A stretch of DNA of 49,573 bases from Planctomycetia bacterium (GCA_005792145.1 SXSS01000105.1:1-49573), one strand, 5' to 3'. Positions 25,836 to 35,446 are shown, numbered from the stretch's first letter. Numbers and translations: made by a program. Notes: generated by a model not told the origin, from the sequence alone.

Positions 25836-26987
25836 TCAGTCGGTGAGTTTCGCAATTTCGCGTGACATTTCAAGCGTCGTTGCTTTTCCGCCCATGTCAT
25901 ATGTGCGAACCTTGCCTTCTTTGATGACGCGCGATACGGCGGCCTCAAGTCGAGTCGCCTTGTCTTTTTCGCCGAGCCAATCCAGCATCATCTTCGCGGT
26001 CAGAATCATTGCAGTTGGATTGACTTTGTATTGACCTGCGTACTTCGGCGCACTGCCGTGTGTTGGCTCGAATACGGCGTATTTGTCGCCGAGATTCGCA
26101 CTTGGCGCAAAGCCGAGTCCGCCGATCAGTCCCGCGCACAAGTCGCTGACGATGTCGCCGAACATATTTTCCGCAACGATGACTGAATAATCCTGCGGAT
26201 TTTTGAACATCCACATGCAGATCGCATCGATGTTCGCTTCGTCCGCCCAGATATCTGGATAGCTCTTGGCGACTTCGCGGAAGCAGCGTGTCATCAGTCC
26301 GCCTGTCTCGCGCAGCACATTTGGCTTCTCGATCAATGTCACTCGCTTACGGCCATTTTTGTGGGCGAATTCGAACGCCTGCTTGCAGATGCTTGTGCAT
26401 CCTTGCTTGCTGACAATACGAGTCGAAAGAGCAATATTTTCAAAGCCCTTCGCCTTCCATGGTTTCATCTTTGGATTTGCGCAAAGAGCGTTGTAGACAT
26501 CTTCGGGCAATGGGAAGAATTCGACGCCGCCATACATGCCTTCGGTATTTTCTCGAAAGACAACTTGGTCGATCGGAACATCGCCACCGTTGGGATTGGT
26601 GATCGCATTACCGCGATAGTTCAGTGGATTGCCGGCATAACTCTTGCACGGCCTCATATTGGTGTGCAGGTTGAACATCTGTCGCAATTTGACGATTGGT
26701 GAGAAGTAGACAAGTCCCGTGTTCTTCAACGATGGGATGAGTTCTTCTTTCGCTTCATCTTGTGGCTTACTGGTGATTGCGCCGAAGAGTCCGCAGGTTG
26801 TTCCTTTGAGCGCTTCGACGGTGCGGTCGGGAAGTGCGTTGCCTTCATTGCACCAGAACTCCCAGCCGATGTCACAGTGGACATATTTGGCATCAAGTTT
26901 CATGTGATCGAGGACGATGCGTGTGCCCTCCATAACATCGTTTCCGACTCCATCTCCCGGCATCCATGCGATTGTGTACTTTGACAT
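25836..26987 (-). CDS. Isocitrate/isopropylmalate dehydrogenase-family enzyme
   Basis: 383 residues of the beta-decarboxylating dehydrogenase family. Visible motifs: N-terminal IAWMPGDGVGNDVM, substrate Arg region LHTNMRPCKSYAGNPLNYRG, the VVFRENTEGMYGGVEFF loop with catalytic Tyr, the Mg-binding Asp region MFGDIVSDLCAGLIGGLGFAPSANLG, and cofactor loop FEPTHGSAPKYAGQYKVNPTAMILTA. The THGSAPKYAG loop followed by no basic pair suggests NAD rather than NADP, but this is tentative. It could be isocitrate dehydrogenase or a homoisocitrate/isopropylmalate enzyme; neighbouring sdh and aconitase-family genes favour isocitrate. First gene of the run IDH - PrpD. Confidence 0.88.
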   Translation of the reverse strand: MSKYTIAWMPGDGVGNDVMEGTRIVLDHMKLDAKYVHCDIGWEFWCNEGNALPDRTVEALKGTTCGLFGAITSKPQDEAKEELIPSLKNTGLVYFSPIVKLRQMFNLHTNMRPCKSYAGNPLNYRGNAITNPNGGDVPIDQVVFRENTEGMYGGVEFFPLPEDVYNALCANPKMKPWKAKGFENIALSTRIVSKQGCTSICKQAFEFAHKNGRKRVTLIEKPNVLRETGGLMTRCFREVAKSYPDIWADEANIDAICMWMFKNPQDYSVIVAENMFGDIVSDLCAGLIGGLGFAPSANLGDKYAVFEPTHGSAPKYAGQYKVNPTAMILTAKMMLDWLGEKDKATRLEAAVSRVIKEGKVRTYDMGGKATTLEMSREIAKLTD

Positions 26988-27224
26988 TTGTTGTTTACCT
27001 ATTTATGAATTGAACTGATCAGTAAAGTCACAAAGCATAGCGAATTCGTGTCGAGTGTTTTTTTAGCCACAAGCTTTCGCAATTGATCATCCTTATCCCC
27101 CATTACTCCTGCAGAAACAGGTCTTTTTAGCAATCTCAAGGTCTCCGCTGTTTTTGTTTCAGGCGCAATCGCACTTCGAGACCGCGCAGACTTTGTTGAT
27201 TTTCGCTCGTACACTTTTCTATAG

Positions 27225-30200
27225 ATGTTGCAAATACGCTTGGCAATCTTTGCATTCGTTGTTGCTGGGATCGCTCTGGCGATTTTCACACTGCCAACGC
27301 CACTCAACGCCGTGCCTCTTGATCCCATTGAATTTGGAAGAGATGTGCGACCGATTCTTTCAGATCGCTGCTTTGGCTGCCACGGTCCCGATGCCAACAA
27401 ACGCAAAGCTGGTCTGCGACTCGATACCGCCGAAGGTGCATATGCGGCGCTGAAATCTGGACATCGTGCAATTGTGCCAGGCGATCTCGCAGCAAGCGAA
27501 TTGGTCAAGCGCATCTCCTCGGACGACCCCGACGAGGTGATGCCGCCACCAACGCTGAACAGACCGCTGACTGAGAGCGAGCGCGGAATCCTGCGCCGCT
27601 GGATCGATGAAGGCGCGGAGTATCGCAAGCATTGGGCATTCGTTGCGCCGGAGCGCGCGGCCGAGCCCGCATTGCACGATCGAAGTTGGGTGCGCGATCC
27701 GCTCGATGCATTTGTGCTGAAGAGGATCGAGGATGCGCAACTCGCGCCCGAACCCGAAGCTGACCGCGTTATGTTGCTGCGGCGCGCCTCGTTGGTGCTC
27801 ACGGGACTACCTCCTACGCTCGAGGAAATCCAGTCTTTTTCCGCGGACCAGAATCCAGATGCTTACGAACAACGCGTTGATGCGCTGCTGACAAGCCCAC
27901 GCGCGGCCGAGCATCGCGCGACGGCGTGGCTGGATCTCGCGCGCTTCGCAGACACCTTCGGATACCAATCGGACTCCGACAGTTTCACTTGGCCGTGGCG
28001 CGATTGGTTGCTGAAGGCGCTCGAATCGAACATGCCTTACGACCAGTTCGCAACGGCGATGATTGCCGGCGACCTGCTGCCCATCACTGCGAACGAGGAC
28101 GAAATTTCTCATAAGGTCGCGAGCGCGTTCAACCGACTGCATCGCATGACTGAGGAAGGTGGATCGATCTGCGAAGAGTTGCGCCAAGAAGGCATCGCCG
28201 ATCGCGTGTCCACTTTTTCCACTGTTTTCTTGGGACTTACGGTCGAGTGCGCGCGTTGCCACGACCACAAGTACGACCCAATTCCAACGAGCGATTTTTA
28301 TGGTCTCGCTGCGATGTTCGGATTGATCGACGAGAATGGGCTGAAACCATTCGCGATCCCAAGTACCGCGCCTCCGCCATTCGTGCGTTTGGCAACCAAG
28401 GAACAAACTGCGCGCACGATGCAACTGCGCGCCGCGGTCGATGCGAACGCAGTCGAAGTCGCTCGCGTTTCCGCTGAAAGGAGAATCGTTGCGAACACTC
28501 AGATCATCCCGCCCGCGCCGGCAGCGTTGTATTCGTTCGACACGCTCGTCGATGGAAAGACTCCCAACTCGATCGACGCTTCACAGCCCGCGACGACTGA
28601 TCGCGCGCGCCCCGAACAACTCGGGGAAATTGCAATCGGCGATGGCAAGGTCGCCAGCGCGATGCACTTCGACGGCGATGGCGGGCTTTCACTTGTTGGA
28701 TTGCAGGGATTCACTCGCTTCGATCCAGTGAGTTTCGCCTTCTGGATCAGGCCTGGCGAACGCAACGAACGCGCGACAATTCTGCACTCCAATGGCTTCT
28801 ATACCAATGATGCAGATGGTTCCGGCATCGAGTTGCTCATCGATAAAGGGCGACTGCGCTGGAGCATTATTCATCTCTGGCCCGGCAGCGCCGCGAGCAT
28901 CGAAATGCGCGACGAACTTCCGCTCAACATTTGGACGCACATCGTCGCGACTTACGACGGTCTTTCGCGGGCGGGAGGGCTCAAGCTTTACATCGATGGT
29001 CGCCAGACCGCTTGCGACATAGTGCGCGACGCGCTCGACGGACCGATCACCGCAAAAGTGCTCGAACTTGGATCGCGCTCGCGCGACGCAGGATTTCGTA
29101 GCGGTGCCATCGACGAATTCGCCGCGTGGCGACAATCGCTCACTGCGCACGAGGCTGGCATTCTCGGTGGTGCGATCAATGACAGCACGACGGGTAGCAC
29201 GACCGACAACACGACGCTCGCGGCTCATCTCGCTGACCGCGCCACGCACGAGCAGCGCGAAAAACTGCGCGACGCACAGCGGGAACTTGGCGCACATCTT
29301 GATTCAATTTCCGCATTCATGTGTATGGCCGACTCGCCGTACGCGCGCCCAACTTTCGTGCTGACTCGCGGCGCATACGACCAACCCGATCAGAGCAAGC
29401 CAGTCAATCCTGGAGCGATTTCCGCTGTGTTTCCATTTGATTTTACGCAAAATCCCAACCGCCTCGGGCTTGCCGCTTGGTTAGTCAATTCCAGCAATCC
29501 TCTGGCGGCTCGCGTCGAGGTCAATCGACTCTGGGCGCAAGTCTTCGGTCGCGGACTGGTTCAGTCCAGCGAAAATTTTGGCTTGCAAGGTGCTTGGCCA
29601 CTGAATGCAGAAGTGCTTGATCTGTTGGCGACGGACTTCGTGCGCGGTGAGCACTCGTGGGACGTGAACCATATGCTTCGCCGACTCGTGCTGAGCGCGA
29701 CGTTTCGTCAGAGTTCTGCAACGAGTGAAGCCAAGCGCGCGCGCGATCCAAACAACGATTTGCATTCGCGCGGACCAAGCGTGCGGCTTACTGCGGAAAT
29801 GTTGCGTGATTGCTCGCTCTTCGCCTCGGGGCTTCTCGTCGAAAAATTTGGTGGCCCGAGCGTGAAGCCGTATCAACAGCCGAATCTCGTCGAAGATTCC
29901 GGTGCTCAGGGCGGCTATACATCCGACACAGGCGACCCTGCTCATCGGCGAAGTCTTTACACTTTTCGCAAGCGCACACTCCCTCCGCCGACGATGCTCG
30001 CTTTCGATAGCGGTTCGCGCGAAGCGTGCCAATCGCGGCGATTCGTTACAAACACGCCACTGCAGGCGCTGGCGATTATGAACGATCCTATTTTTACTGA
30101 GTGTGCCAACGCGCTCGCCCAACGCGCCATTCGCGAAACAAGCGGCGATCTCGATTCGCGCATCGTGCGCGCGTTTGAGCTGATCGCATCGCGCGCACCT

Positions 30201-30335
30201 CGCACGAACGAAATCATTGCGTTGCGAACTCTCGTCACGAACCAAATCGCAAGCGGTGAGCAGGACGAAATCTCGGCGCTCGCGCTTGCATGCACCACTA
30301 TGCTTTTGAGTGACGCTTCGATCATGTCGCGATAG
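27225..30335 (+). CDS. Planctomycete PSCyt1-PSCyt2-LamG-PSD1 protein (DUF1549/DUF1553)
   Basis: 1036 residues with a signal peptide (about 1-29). PSCyt1 (residues ~38-115) includes a c-type heme motif, RCFGCHGPDANKRKAGLRLD (Cys49, Cys52, His53) and a later VMPPPTLNRPLTESE. PSCyt2/DUF1549 (~145-350) has WLDLARFADTFGYQSDS, PYDQFATAMIAGDLLP, and ARCHDHKYDPIPTSDFY. A LamG/concanavalin-like insert (~455-620, AFWIRPGERNERATILHSNG) splits it from PSD1/DUF1553 (~745-1010; NPLAARVEVNRLWAQVFGRG and TFVLTRGAYDQP). This architecture is nearly restricted to Planctomycetes and relatives; its function is not established, though polysaccharide degradation is often proposed. The next gene starts 10 bp later. 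Confidence 0.95.
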   Translation: MLQIRLAIFAFVVAGIALAIFTLPTPLNAVPLDPIEFGRDVRPILSDRCFGCHGPDANKRKAGLRLDTAEGAYAALKSGHRAIVPGDLAASELVKRISSDDPDEVMPPPTLNRPLTESERGILRRWIDEGAEYRKHWAFVAPERAAEPALHDRSWVRDPLDAFVLKRIEDAQLAPEPEADRVMLLRRASLVLTGLPPTLEEIQSFSADQNPDAYEQRVDALLTSPRAAEHRATAWLDLARFADTFGYQSDSDSFTWPWRDWLLKALESNMPYDQFATAMIAGDLLPITANEDEISHKVASAFNRLHRMTEEGGSICEELRQEGIADRVSTFSTVFLGLTVECARCHDHKYDPIPTSDFYGLAAMFGLIDENGLKPFAIPSTAPPPFVRLATKEQTARTMQLRAAVDANAVEVARVSAERRIVANTQIIPPAPAALYSFDTLVDGKTPNSIDASQPATTDRARPEQLGEIAIGDGKVASAMHFDGDGGLSLVGLQGFTRFDPVSFAFWIRPGERNERATILHSNGFYTNDADGSGIELLIDKGRLRWSIIHLWPGSAASIEMRDELPLNIWTHIVATYDGLSRAGGLKLYIDGRQTACDIVRDALDGPITAKVLELGSRSRDAGFRSGAIDEFAAWRQSLTAHEAGILGGAINDSTTGSTTDNTTLAAHLADRATHEQREKLRDAQRELGAHLDSISAFMCMADSPYARPTFVLTRGAYDQPDQSKPVNPGAISAVFPFDFTQNPNRLGLAAWLVNSSNPLAARVEVNRLWAQVFGRGLVQSSENFGLQGAWPLNAEVLDLLATDFVRGEHSWDVNHMLRRLVLSATFRQSSATSEAKRARDPNNDLHSRGPSVRLTAEMLRDCSLFASGLLVEKFGGPSVKPYQQPNLVEDSGAQGGYTSDTGDPAHRRSLYTFRKRTLPPPTMLAFDSGSREACQSRRFVTNTPLQALAIMNDPIFTECANALAQRAIRETSGDLDSRIVRAFELIASRAPRTNEIIALRTLVTNQIASGEQDEISALALACTTMLLSDASIMSR

Positions 30336-30345
30336 GCACACAAAT

Positions 30346-31800
30346 ATGCCAAATCCACGCTCCATTCCAACCTACGACGAACTGATGCGCCTTTCCCGCA
30401 GGCACTTTCTCGGCGCGTCTGCGTTGGGTATTGGCGCACTCGCGTTTGGTGAAATCACTGCAAGCGCAAAAGCCGCGCAGTCCTCATCGCCGTTGCTCGC
30501 CGCGCCGCATTTTCCCGCGAAGGCGAAGCGCGTCATCTATCTCTTTCAATCTGGTGGACCTTCCCAATTCGAGACGCTCGACCCGAAGCCCAAACTGCGC
30601 GAGTTGCACGGTCAGCCACTGCCTGAAAGCGTGCGCGCTGGGCAGCGATTGACTGGAATGAGCGGATATCAAGCGGTTTTACCCATTGCCGGATCCTTCA
30701 CAGGGTTCAAGAAATATGGACGCGCTGGCATCGAACTCAGTGACATTCTTCCTCACACCGCGAAGATCGTCGACGACATCTGCATCGTGCGCGCAATGCA
30801 CACCGAGGCGATCAACCACGATCCAGCGATCACCTTCTTCTGCTCGGGCAACCAGATCGCGGGCCGACCGTCGATGGGCGCGTGGATGAGTTACGGTCTA
30901 GGCACGATGAACAATGATCTGCCGTCGTTCATCGTGTTGGTTTCGAAAGACGCGTCGCGCGATCAGCCGCTCTATTCGCGACTTTGGGGTTCAGGCTTTC
31001 TGCCGAGCGAACATCAAGGAGTGCAGTTTCGCGCTGGAAAAGAGCCAGTTTTGGCACTCGCTAATCCTGAAGGCGTTTCGCCGCACGCGCGCCGTGCGAT
31101 GCTCGACACGCTCGCTCAACTCTCGCGCGACGCGCTCGCGCATGAAGGCGACGCGGAGATCGACGCGCGTCTCGCACAGGCTGAGATGGCTTATCGCATG
31201 CAGGCGAGCGTGCCAGAAGCCAGCGATTTATCAGGCGAAACAAACGAAACATTCGAACTCTACGGTCCAAGCGCGCGTGAACCTGGCACCTTCGCCGCCA
31301 ATTGTCTGCTCGCCCGCCGCCTTGTCGAGCGCGGCGTTCGCTTCGTGCAACTCTTTCATCAAGGTTGGGATCAGCACGGAGGATTGCCCGGCGGTATCGC
31401 GCGTCAGTGCCAACAAACGGATCAGCCCTCCGCGGCGCTCGTAATGGATCTCAAAAGACGCGGACTGCTCGAGGACACGCTCGTCATTTGGGGCGGCGAA
31501 TTCGGACGCACGGCGTATTGCCAAGGACCTATGACCGCCAACGACTATGGCCGCGATCATCACCCGCGATGCTTCTCGATTTGGATGGCGGGTGGCGGCG
31601 TGAAGGCGGGACATGTGCACGGCGCAACCGACGACTTCGGCTATAGCGTCCTCGACGGTGGCGTAAGTGTTCATGACTTGCATGCAACGATCTTGCGACT
31701 GATGGGCGTCGACCACGAGCGATTGACTTACCAGTATCAAGGTCGCCACTATCGACTCACTGATATCGCAGGCTTGGTTGTGCCTGGCATCATGGCGTAG
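30346..31800 (+). CDS. DUF1501 family protein with Tat signal
   Basis: 484 residues from the ATG at 30346; an upstream in-frame start at 30310 lies in the preceding gene. A twin-arginine signal is clear (LSRRHFLGASALGIGALAFG), so the protein is folded in the cytoplasm before export. The body is of the DUF1501/sulfatase-like fold: VIYLFQSGGPSQFETLDPKP, ICIVRAMHTEAINHDPA, FVQLFHQGWDQHGGLPGG, VIWGGEFGRTAYCQGP and GRDHHPRCFSIWMAGGGVKAG. These His/Asp motifs resemble the metal site of alkaline-phosphatase-type enzymes. DUF1501 genes regularly follow PSD1 genes in Planctomycetes, as here, so the two products probably work together. Confidence 0.94.
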   Translation: MPNPRSIPTYDELMRLSRRHFLGASALGIGALAFGEITASAKAAQSSSPLLAAPHFPAKAKRVIYLFQSGGPSQFETLDPKPKLRELHGQPLPESVRAGQRLTGMSGYQAVLPIAGSFTGFKKYGRAGIELSDILPHTAKIVDDICIVRAMHTEAINHDPAITFFCSGNQIAGRPSMGAWMSYGLGTMNNDLPSFIVLVSKDASRDQPLYSRLWGSGFLPSEHQGVQFRAGKEPVLALANPEGVSPHARRAMLDTLAQLSRDALAHEGDAEIDARLAQAEMAYRMQASVPEASDLSGETNETFELYGPSAREPGTFAANCLLARRLVERGVRFVQLFHQGWDQHGGLPGGIARQCQQTDQPSAALVMDLKRRGLLEDTLVIWGGEFGRTAYCQGPMTANDYGRDHHPRCFSIWMAGGGVKAGHVHGATDDFGYSVLDGGVSVHDLHATILRLMGVDHERLTYQYQGRHYRLTDIAGLVVPGIMA

Positions 31801-31905
31801 TCCTCGCATCGATGGCCTAGTCCCAAGTTACTGGCACAGAACGGATGGTCGCAGCCTTACGATTCGTCCGCAAGTGAGGAGTGTGCTACTGCCTAGTATT
31901 GCACG

Positions 31906-33345
31906 ATGTCGATGAAGGATTTTCCAATCGTGGTGGTCATTGGTGGTGGATTTGGCGGTATTTCCACCGTTCAAGCCTTGGCCAAAGTCGCCGTGAATGT
32001 GGTGCTGATAGACAAACAAAACCATCATTTGTTTCAACCACTTTTATATCAAGTTGCAACATCGGTGCTGCCATCGTCTAACATTGCGTTTCCCATACGC
32101 CGTATTTTTCGTGATCAAAAAAATGCCCATGTGTTTAATGATGAGGTGGTCGGCATTGACCTTGCGGAAGATCAACTTGTTTTTGCGAATAATCGAAGAG
32201 CCCACTATGACTATCTCGTTGTGGCCGCAGGCTCAGGCACGAGTTACTTTGGAAATGATGAGTGGGCGAAATTTGCGCCAGGAATGAAAACCCTCGATGA
32301 TGCCACAGTCATTCGAAATAGAATTTTGCGCGCCTTTGAGGACGCCGAAGCAGAAACCGACGCAGCAGCATTGCGCGCACATCTGACATTTGTGGTCGTG
32401 GGCGGTGGCGCGACTGGAGTGGAACTTTCTGGTGCCATCAAGGAGCTTGGAGTGGATTCTGTTTGCAAGGATTACCGCCGATTTGATGCCAAAAGCGCGC
32501 GCGTTATTTTGGTTGAAGCAAGCGAACGATTGTTGTCGAGCATGAGCCACAGTTCGTCCAATGAGGCTTTGAAGGCCTTGAAAAAAATTGGTGTGGAGGT
32601 CCGGTTGAATCAAGCGGTGACCAATGTGTGGGCCGATTCGGTTGAGATTGATGGCGAGCGCATTTATGCCAACACGATTGTGTGGACCGCTGGTGTGAAA
32701 GCGAATTCTCTTGGGGCTTCTTTGGGAGCGCAACTGGATCGCAGTGGACGAGTGAAGGTGGAGCCCGATTGCTCCGTGAAGGGCTCGTCAAATGTATTTG
32801 TGATTGGCGATATGGCGACAATCAATTGCGCAAAAAGTGGCAAGCCAGTTCCTGGAGTTGCGCCAGCTGCCGCGCAAATGGGAAAATTTGTGGCGAACAT
32901 TATTAAGCGCGAGGTCGCGGCAAAAAATAAAGAGGCAAAGCGCTTGGTTGCAAACCCTGCCAACGCGCGTAAGAACGCAAGCGGCGGAAGTGAAGTCGAG
33001 CAAAATCTGTTGCAGCAACGCGGCGCATTCACCTATTTTGACAAGGGATCAATGGCCACAATTGGACGGGCCAAAGCCGTTGCGGAAGTTGCGGGAATGA
33101 AATTTCGCGGGATTATTGCTTGGTTCGCGTGGCTGTTCATTCATCTCATTTTGCTGGTGGGCTTTCATAATCGCATTCTGGTTTTCTTGTCTTGGGGATT
33201 TTCCTATCTCACTTTCAGCAAAGGTTCGCGCATCATCAGTGGCAATCCGCAATCACACGTTGTGTCGCCCGTGGGGTCGGACACAGGACATTCCTCGGCT
33301 GATCATCGCAAGGCTGCAGAAAAACTTCTTATGCGAACGCAATAA
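31906..33345 (+). CDS. ndh: Type II NADH:quinone oxidoreductase (NDH-2)
   Basis: 479 residues. Transfers electrons from NADH to quinone without pumping ions. Two Rossmann motifs: VVVIGGGFGGISTVQALAKV for FAD and TFVVVGGGATGVELSGAIKE for NADH. Quinone-side motifs include QPLLYQVATSVLPSSNIAFP near the N-terminus, VIGDMATI for FAD and GVAPAAAQMGKFVA near the C-terminus. The last ~80 residues contain a membrane-associating part (FRGIIAWFAWLFIHLILLVG). An internal Lys/Ala-rich insert (residues ~344-362) precedes LLQQRGAFTYFDKGSMATIG. Starts at ATG 31906 or 31912. It lies 232 bp upstream of the rhodopsin gene on the same strand. Confidence 0.93.
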   Translation: MSMKDFPIVVVIGGGFGGISTVQALAKVAVNVVLIDKQNHHLFQPLLYQVATSVLPSSNIAFPIRRIFRDQKNAHVFNDEVVGIDLAEDQLVFANNRRAHYDYLVVAAGSGTSYFGNDEWAKFAPGMKTLDDATVIRNRILRAFEDAEAETDAAALRAHLTFVVVGGGATGVELSGAIKELGVDSVCKDYRRFDAKSARVILVEASERLLSSMSHSSSNEALKALKKIGVEVRLNQAVTNVWADSVEIDGERIYANTIVWTAGVKANSLGASLGAQLDRSGRVKVEPDCSVKGSSNVFVIGDMATINCAKSGKPVPGVAPAAAQMGKFVANIIKREVAAKNKEAKRLVANPANARKNASGGSEVEQNLLQQRGAFTYFDKGSMATIGRAKAVAEVAGMKFRGIIAWFAWLFIHLILLVGFHNRILVFLSWGFSYLTFSKGSRIISGNPQSHVVSPVGSDTGHSSADHRKAAEKLLMRTQ

Positions 33346-33577
33346 CAACCGAAGGTGCGTCCCCACCTACGCTCGTAAGTCTGCGTAAAAAATATCTTTA
33401 GCAAAAAATATTTTTAAAAAATTTTTCAAGTTCAAAATGTATTTGCGCTTGCATAATTTTTTTTTAAGCCAAAGATTTGCGGGCTAGAGTTGTGAAATTG
33501 GCTTTCGCCCAATTGAACTGGCACGCGCTCAAATCCTTGTGGGTTATTGAGCAAATGCAATTATTGGAGGATTCACA
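33346..33577 (+). promoter_or_regulatory. AT-rich leader upstream of rhodopsin
   Basis: This 232-bp gap has a very AT-rich core (33390-33470) quite unlike the flanking genes. CATAAT at 33452-33457 could serve as a -10; the matching -35 region (33429-33434, AGTTCA) is weak. Downstream is a hairpin AATTGG/CCAATT (33496-33514) and, right before the start, GGAGG (33566-33570). Together these suggest a dedicated promoter and a 5' untranslated region of about 110 nt for the rhodopsin-blh pair, rather than simple read-through from ndh. Confidence 0.35.
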
Positions 33578-34363
33578 TTGTTGACACTCGCAGCAGATAT
33601 GACAACCACCATGAAAGCCCTCAATGCAGGACTTTCCATGGAAGGTATCACCATGTATTTGTTTTGGCTCAGCACCGTCGCCATGGGCGCGGGAATGTTT
33701 TACTTTTGGCTTCAACGCAACACGGTTCCAGTCCAGTACCAAACAGTTGTTACTGTGGCAGGAATTATTTGTGGAGTCGCAGCTTTCCACTACTGGAGAA
33801 TGAGCGGTATTTACATCGAAGGCGTTGCCAGTTTGTTCAACGAAAATGGTGAGCGCATCGCGGGCGCAACGATCAAGCAATTCCCAACGGCGTACCGATA
33901 TATCGATTGGCTGATCACGGTTCCATTACTTGTGATGGAGTTCCCGCTTCTGCTCAATTTGGGCAAAGCTGGTCGTGAGCTATTCAAAAGCCTGCTGTTT
34001 TGGTCATTTGTGATGTTGATCACAGCTTGGGTCGCTGAAGAAAGCGTCGTTGGAAGTCAACAATGGTGGACGTGGTATGTGGTTTCTTGCGGCTCTTGGT
34101 TGTACATCGTCTACACGCTGTTCACCAAAGTCACCGAAGCAATGCAGACCGCTCCAGCAAGCATTCAAGAAAGTTTGAAGACCATGCGACTGTTCGTGCT
34201 GATTGGTTGGGTTATTTATCCAATCGGTTTCTTGATGGCGCTCAATGGTGGCAATGGCGAAAGTTGGCGCGAAATTTTGTACAACGTGGCCGACGTCATC
34301 AACAAGGTCTTCTTCGGCTTGGTCTGCTACCAAGGCGTGAAGGCTTTGGGACACAAAGCCTGA
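33578..34363 (+). CDS. Proteorhodopsin-type light-driven proton pump
   Basis: 261 residues, seven transmembrane helices. Helix C reads YRYIDWLITVPLLVMEF, giving the Asp-Thr-Glu motif of outward proton pumps: counterion Asp110, Thr114, proton donor Glu121. The spectral-tuning position is Leu118, as in green-absorbing proteorhodopsin. His71 (AFHYWRM) corresponds to the His that partners the counterion. Helix G, YNVADVINKVFFG, holds Asp239 and the retinal Schiff-base Lys243; helix F has IGWVIYPIG. The B-C loop is about 17 residues longer than in SAR86 proteorhodopsin. Start is TTG at 33578, seven bases after GGAGG; ATG at 33599 is the alternative. Blh begins three bases after the stop. Confidence 0.96.
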   Translation: MLTLAADMTTTMKALNAGLSMEGITMYLFWLSTVAMGAGMFYFWLQRNTVPVQYQTVVTVAGIICGVAAFHYWRMSGIYIEGVASLFNENGERIAGATIKQFPTAYRYIDWLITVPLLVMEFPLLLNLGKAGRELFKSLLFWSFVMLITAWVAEESVVGSQQWWTWYVVSCGSWLYIVYTLFTKVTEAMQTAPASIQESLKTMRLFVLIGWVIYPIGFLMALNGGNGESWREILYNVADVINKVFFGLVCYQGVKALGHKA

Positions 34364-34366
34364 GAT

Positions 34367-35446
34367 TTGGATAGATGTAGTTTGAAATTCGCCCCGTCCA
34401 ACGCCGCCGAGTTCAATGGATCGCAAAGATCCGCTGAACAGGTGGCGAAGGCGGGGCGAATTATTTTTGTCGGTGCGCGCGCATGGCCATGGTGTGTGTT
34501 GGGGTTTGGAGTATTGGCCGCGTGTTTCGATCCAGCATTTACGACTGATCTTGCGCCGTGGCCATTTGTGGTTGCGTTGCTGGTCTTTGGAATGGCTCAT
34601 GGATGCGCGGACTGGGTCGTGTCTGCCCGACTCTCTGGACGCGTGGGACTCTGGTCCAGAATCAGTGGATTTGCAGGCTATTTATGCCAAATGCTTGCGT
34701 GCTTGGCGTTGATGGCGATACTGCCAGGCGTGGCCACCTTATTGTTTTTCGCATTGACCATCATCCACTTTGGCATGGCTGATGCGACCGCTGTCGGCGC
34801 GGATAACGATGGATTTGTGGCGCGGTGGGGATTGGTACTTGGCCGAGGCTTGCTGTTGTTAAGCACGGCAATAGCCGCGCATCCAGTTGTCGCTTGGGCG
34901 CCGTTTGAGCAAATTGGAATTGCGCTGAGCGCGTGGCAAGATGGCGCGCCAAGCGTCTGGATGCCCGCGCTCGAGCCGATGCGACAATGCGCGTTGATTG
35001 GAGTTGGCGCTGGCGTGGCGTTGGCTTTGGCAAGCGCATTCGCACGAACGCGTCGAGGAAATCCGCGCGCCGCAATTGCTGATCTTATTGAGCACGCTAT
35101 GGTCGCAACCATGGCCGCGCTTGCAGATCCTTTATTTGCTGTTGGCATTTTCTTTCTTGGTGTGCATGCATTCAGACACACGCGCCGCTTGGCCTGCACA
35201 AGCGTCGTGATTTCGGTGCCATTCACGCGAAGCGGTTTTATGGTTCGTCTTGCGCGCGTGCATGTGATCAGTCTGCCATTGCTGTGGGCCACAATTCCTT
35301 GCATGATTCCACTCTGTTTATTGTTTGGCGGCTTGAGCGCGCACTCGCTTGCCGTTGCCAGTATTGCCTTTTATATGATCACCACGCTGCCGCATCATTT
35401 GCTCGGATTGCGCTTGCCAAACGCCGATTTATCGCCGGCCGCGTAA
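34367..35446 (+). CDS. blh: Brp/Blh-family beta-carotene 15,15'-dioxygenase
   Basis: Up to 359 residues, integral membrane protein. Cleaves beta-carotene to two retinal molecules, supplying the rhodopsin chromophore. The iron-ligand histidine motifs are present: FGMAHGCADW (His78), IIHFGMADA (His134), GVHAFRHTRRL (His267, His271) and LPHHLLG near the C-terminus; six to nine hydrophobic segments surround them. It directly follows the rhodopsin gene. No in-frame ATG precedes FGMAHG, so translation must begin at an alternative codon: TTG at 34367, TTG at 34382, or a GTG around residue 26. The first ~30 residues look unlike a membrane protein N-terminus, so a later start is plausible. Carotenoid-synthesis genes are not in the window. 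Confidence 0.88.
   Translation: MDRCSLKFAPSNAAEFNGSQRSAEQVAKAGRIIFVGARAWPWCVLGFGVLAACFDPAFTTDLAPWPFVVALLVFGMAHGCADWVVSARLSGRVGLWSRISGFAGYLCQMLACLALMAILPGVATLLFFALTIIHFGMADATAVGADNDGFVARWGLVLGRGLLLLSTAIAAHPVVAWAPFEQIGIALSAWQDGAPSVWMPALEPMRQCALIGVGAGVALALASAFARTRRGNPRAAIADLIEHAMVATMAALADPLFAVGIFFLGVHAFRHTRRLACTSVVISVPFTRSGFMVRLARVHVISLPLLWATIPCMIPLCLLFGGLSAHSLAVASIAFYMITTLPHHLLGLRLPNADLSPAA

Noticed and set aside
26999-27802. 267-codon minus-strand frame
   Set aside because: Mostly antisense to the strongly supported PSD1 gene, with shadow-type composition.
33578-34363. Carotenoid-antenna (xanthorhodopsin-type) rhodopsin
   Set aside because: By my alignment the helix E fenestration site is near Tyr167, a bulky residue, but the alignment by eye is not secure, so no antenna is claimed.
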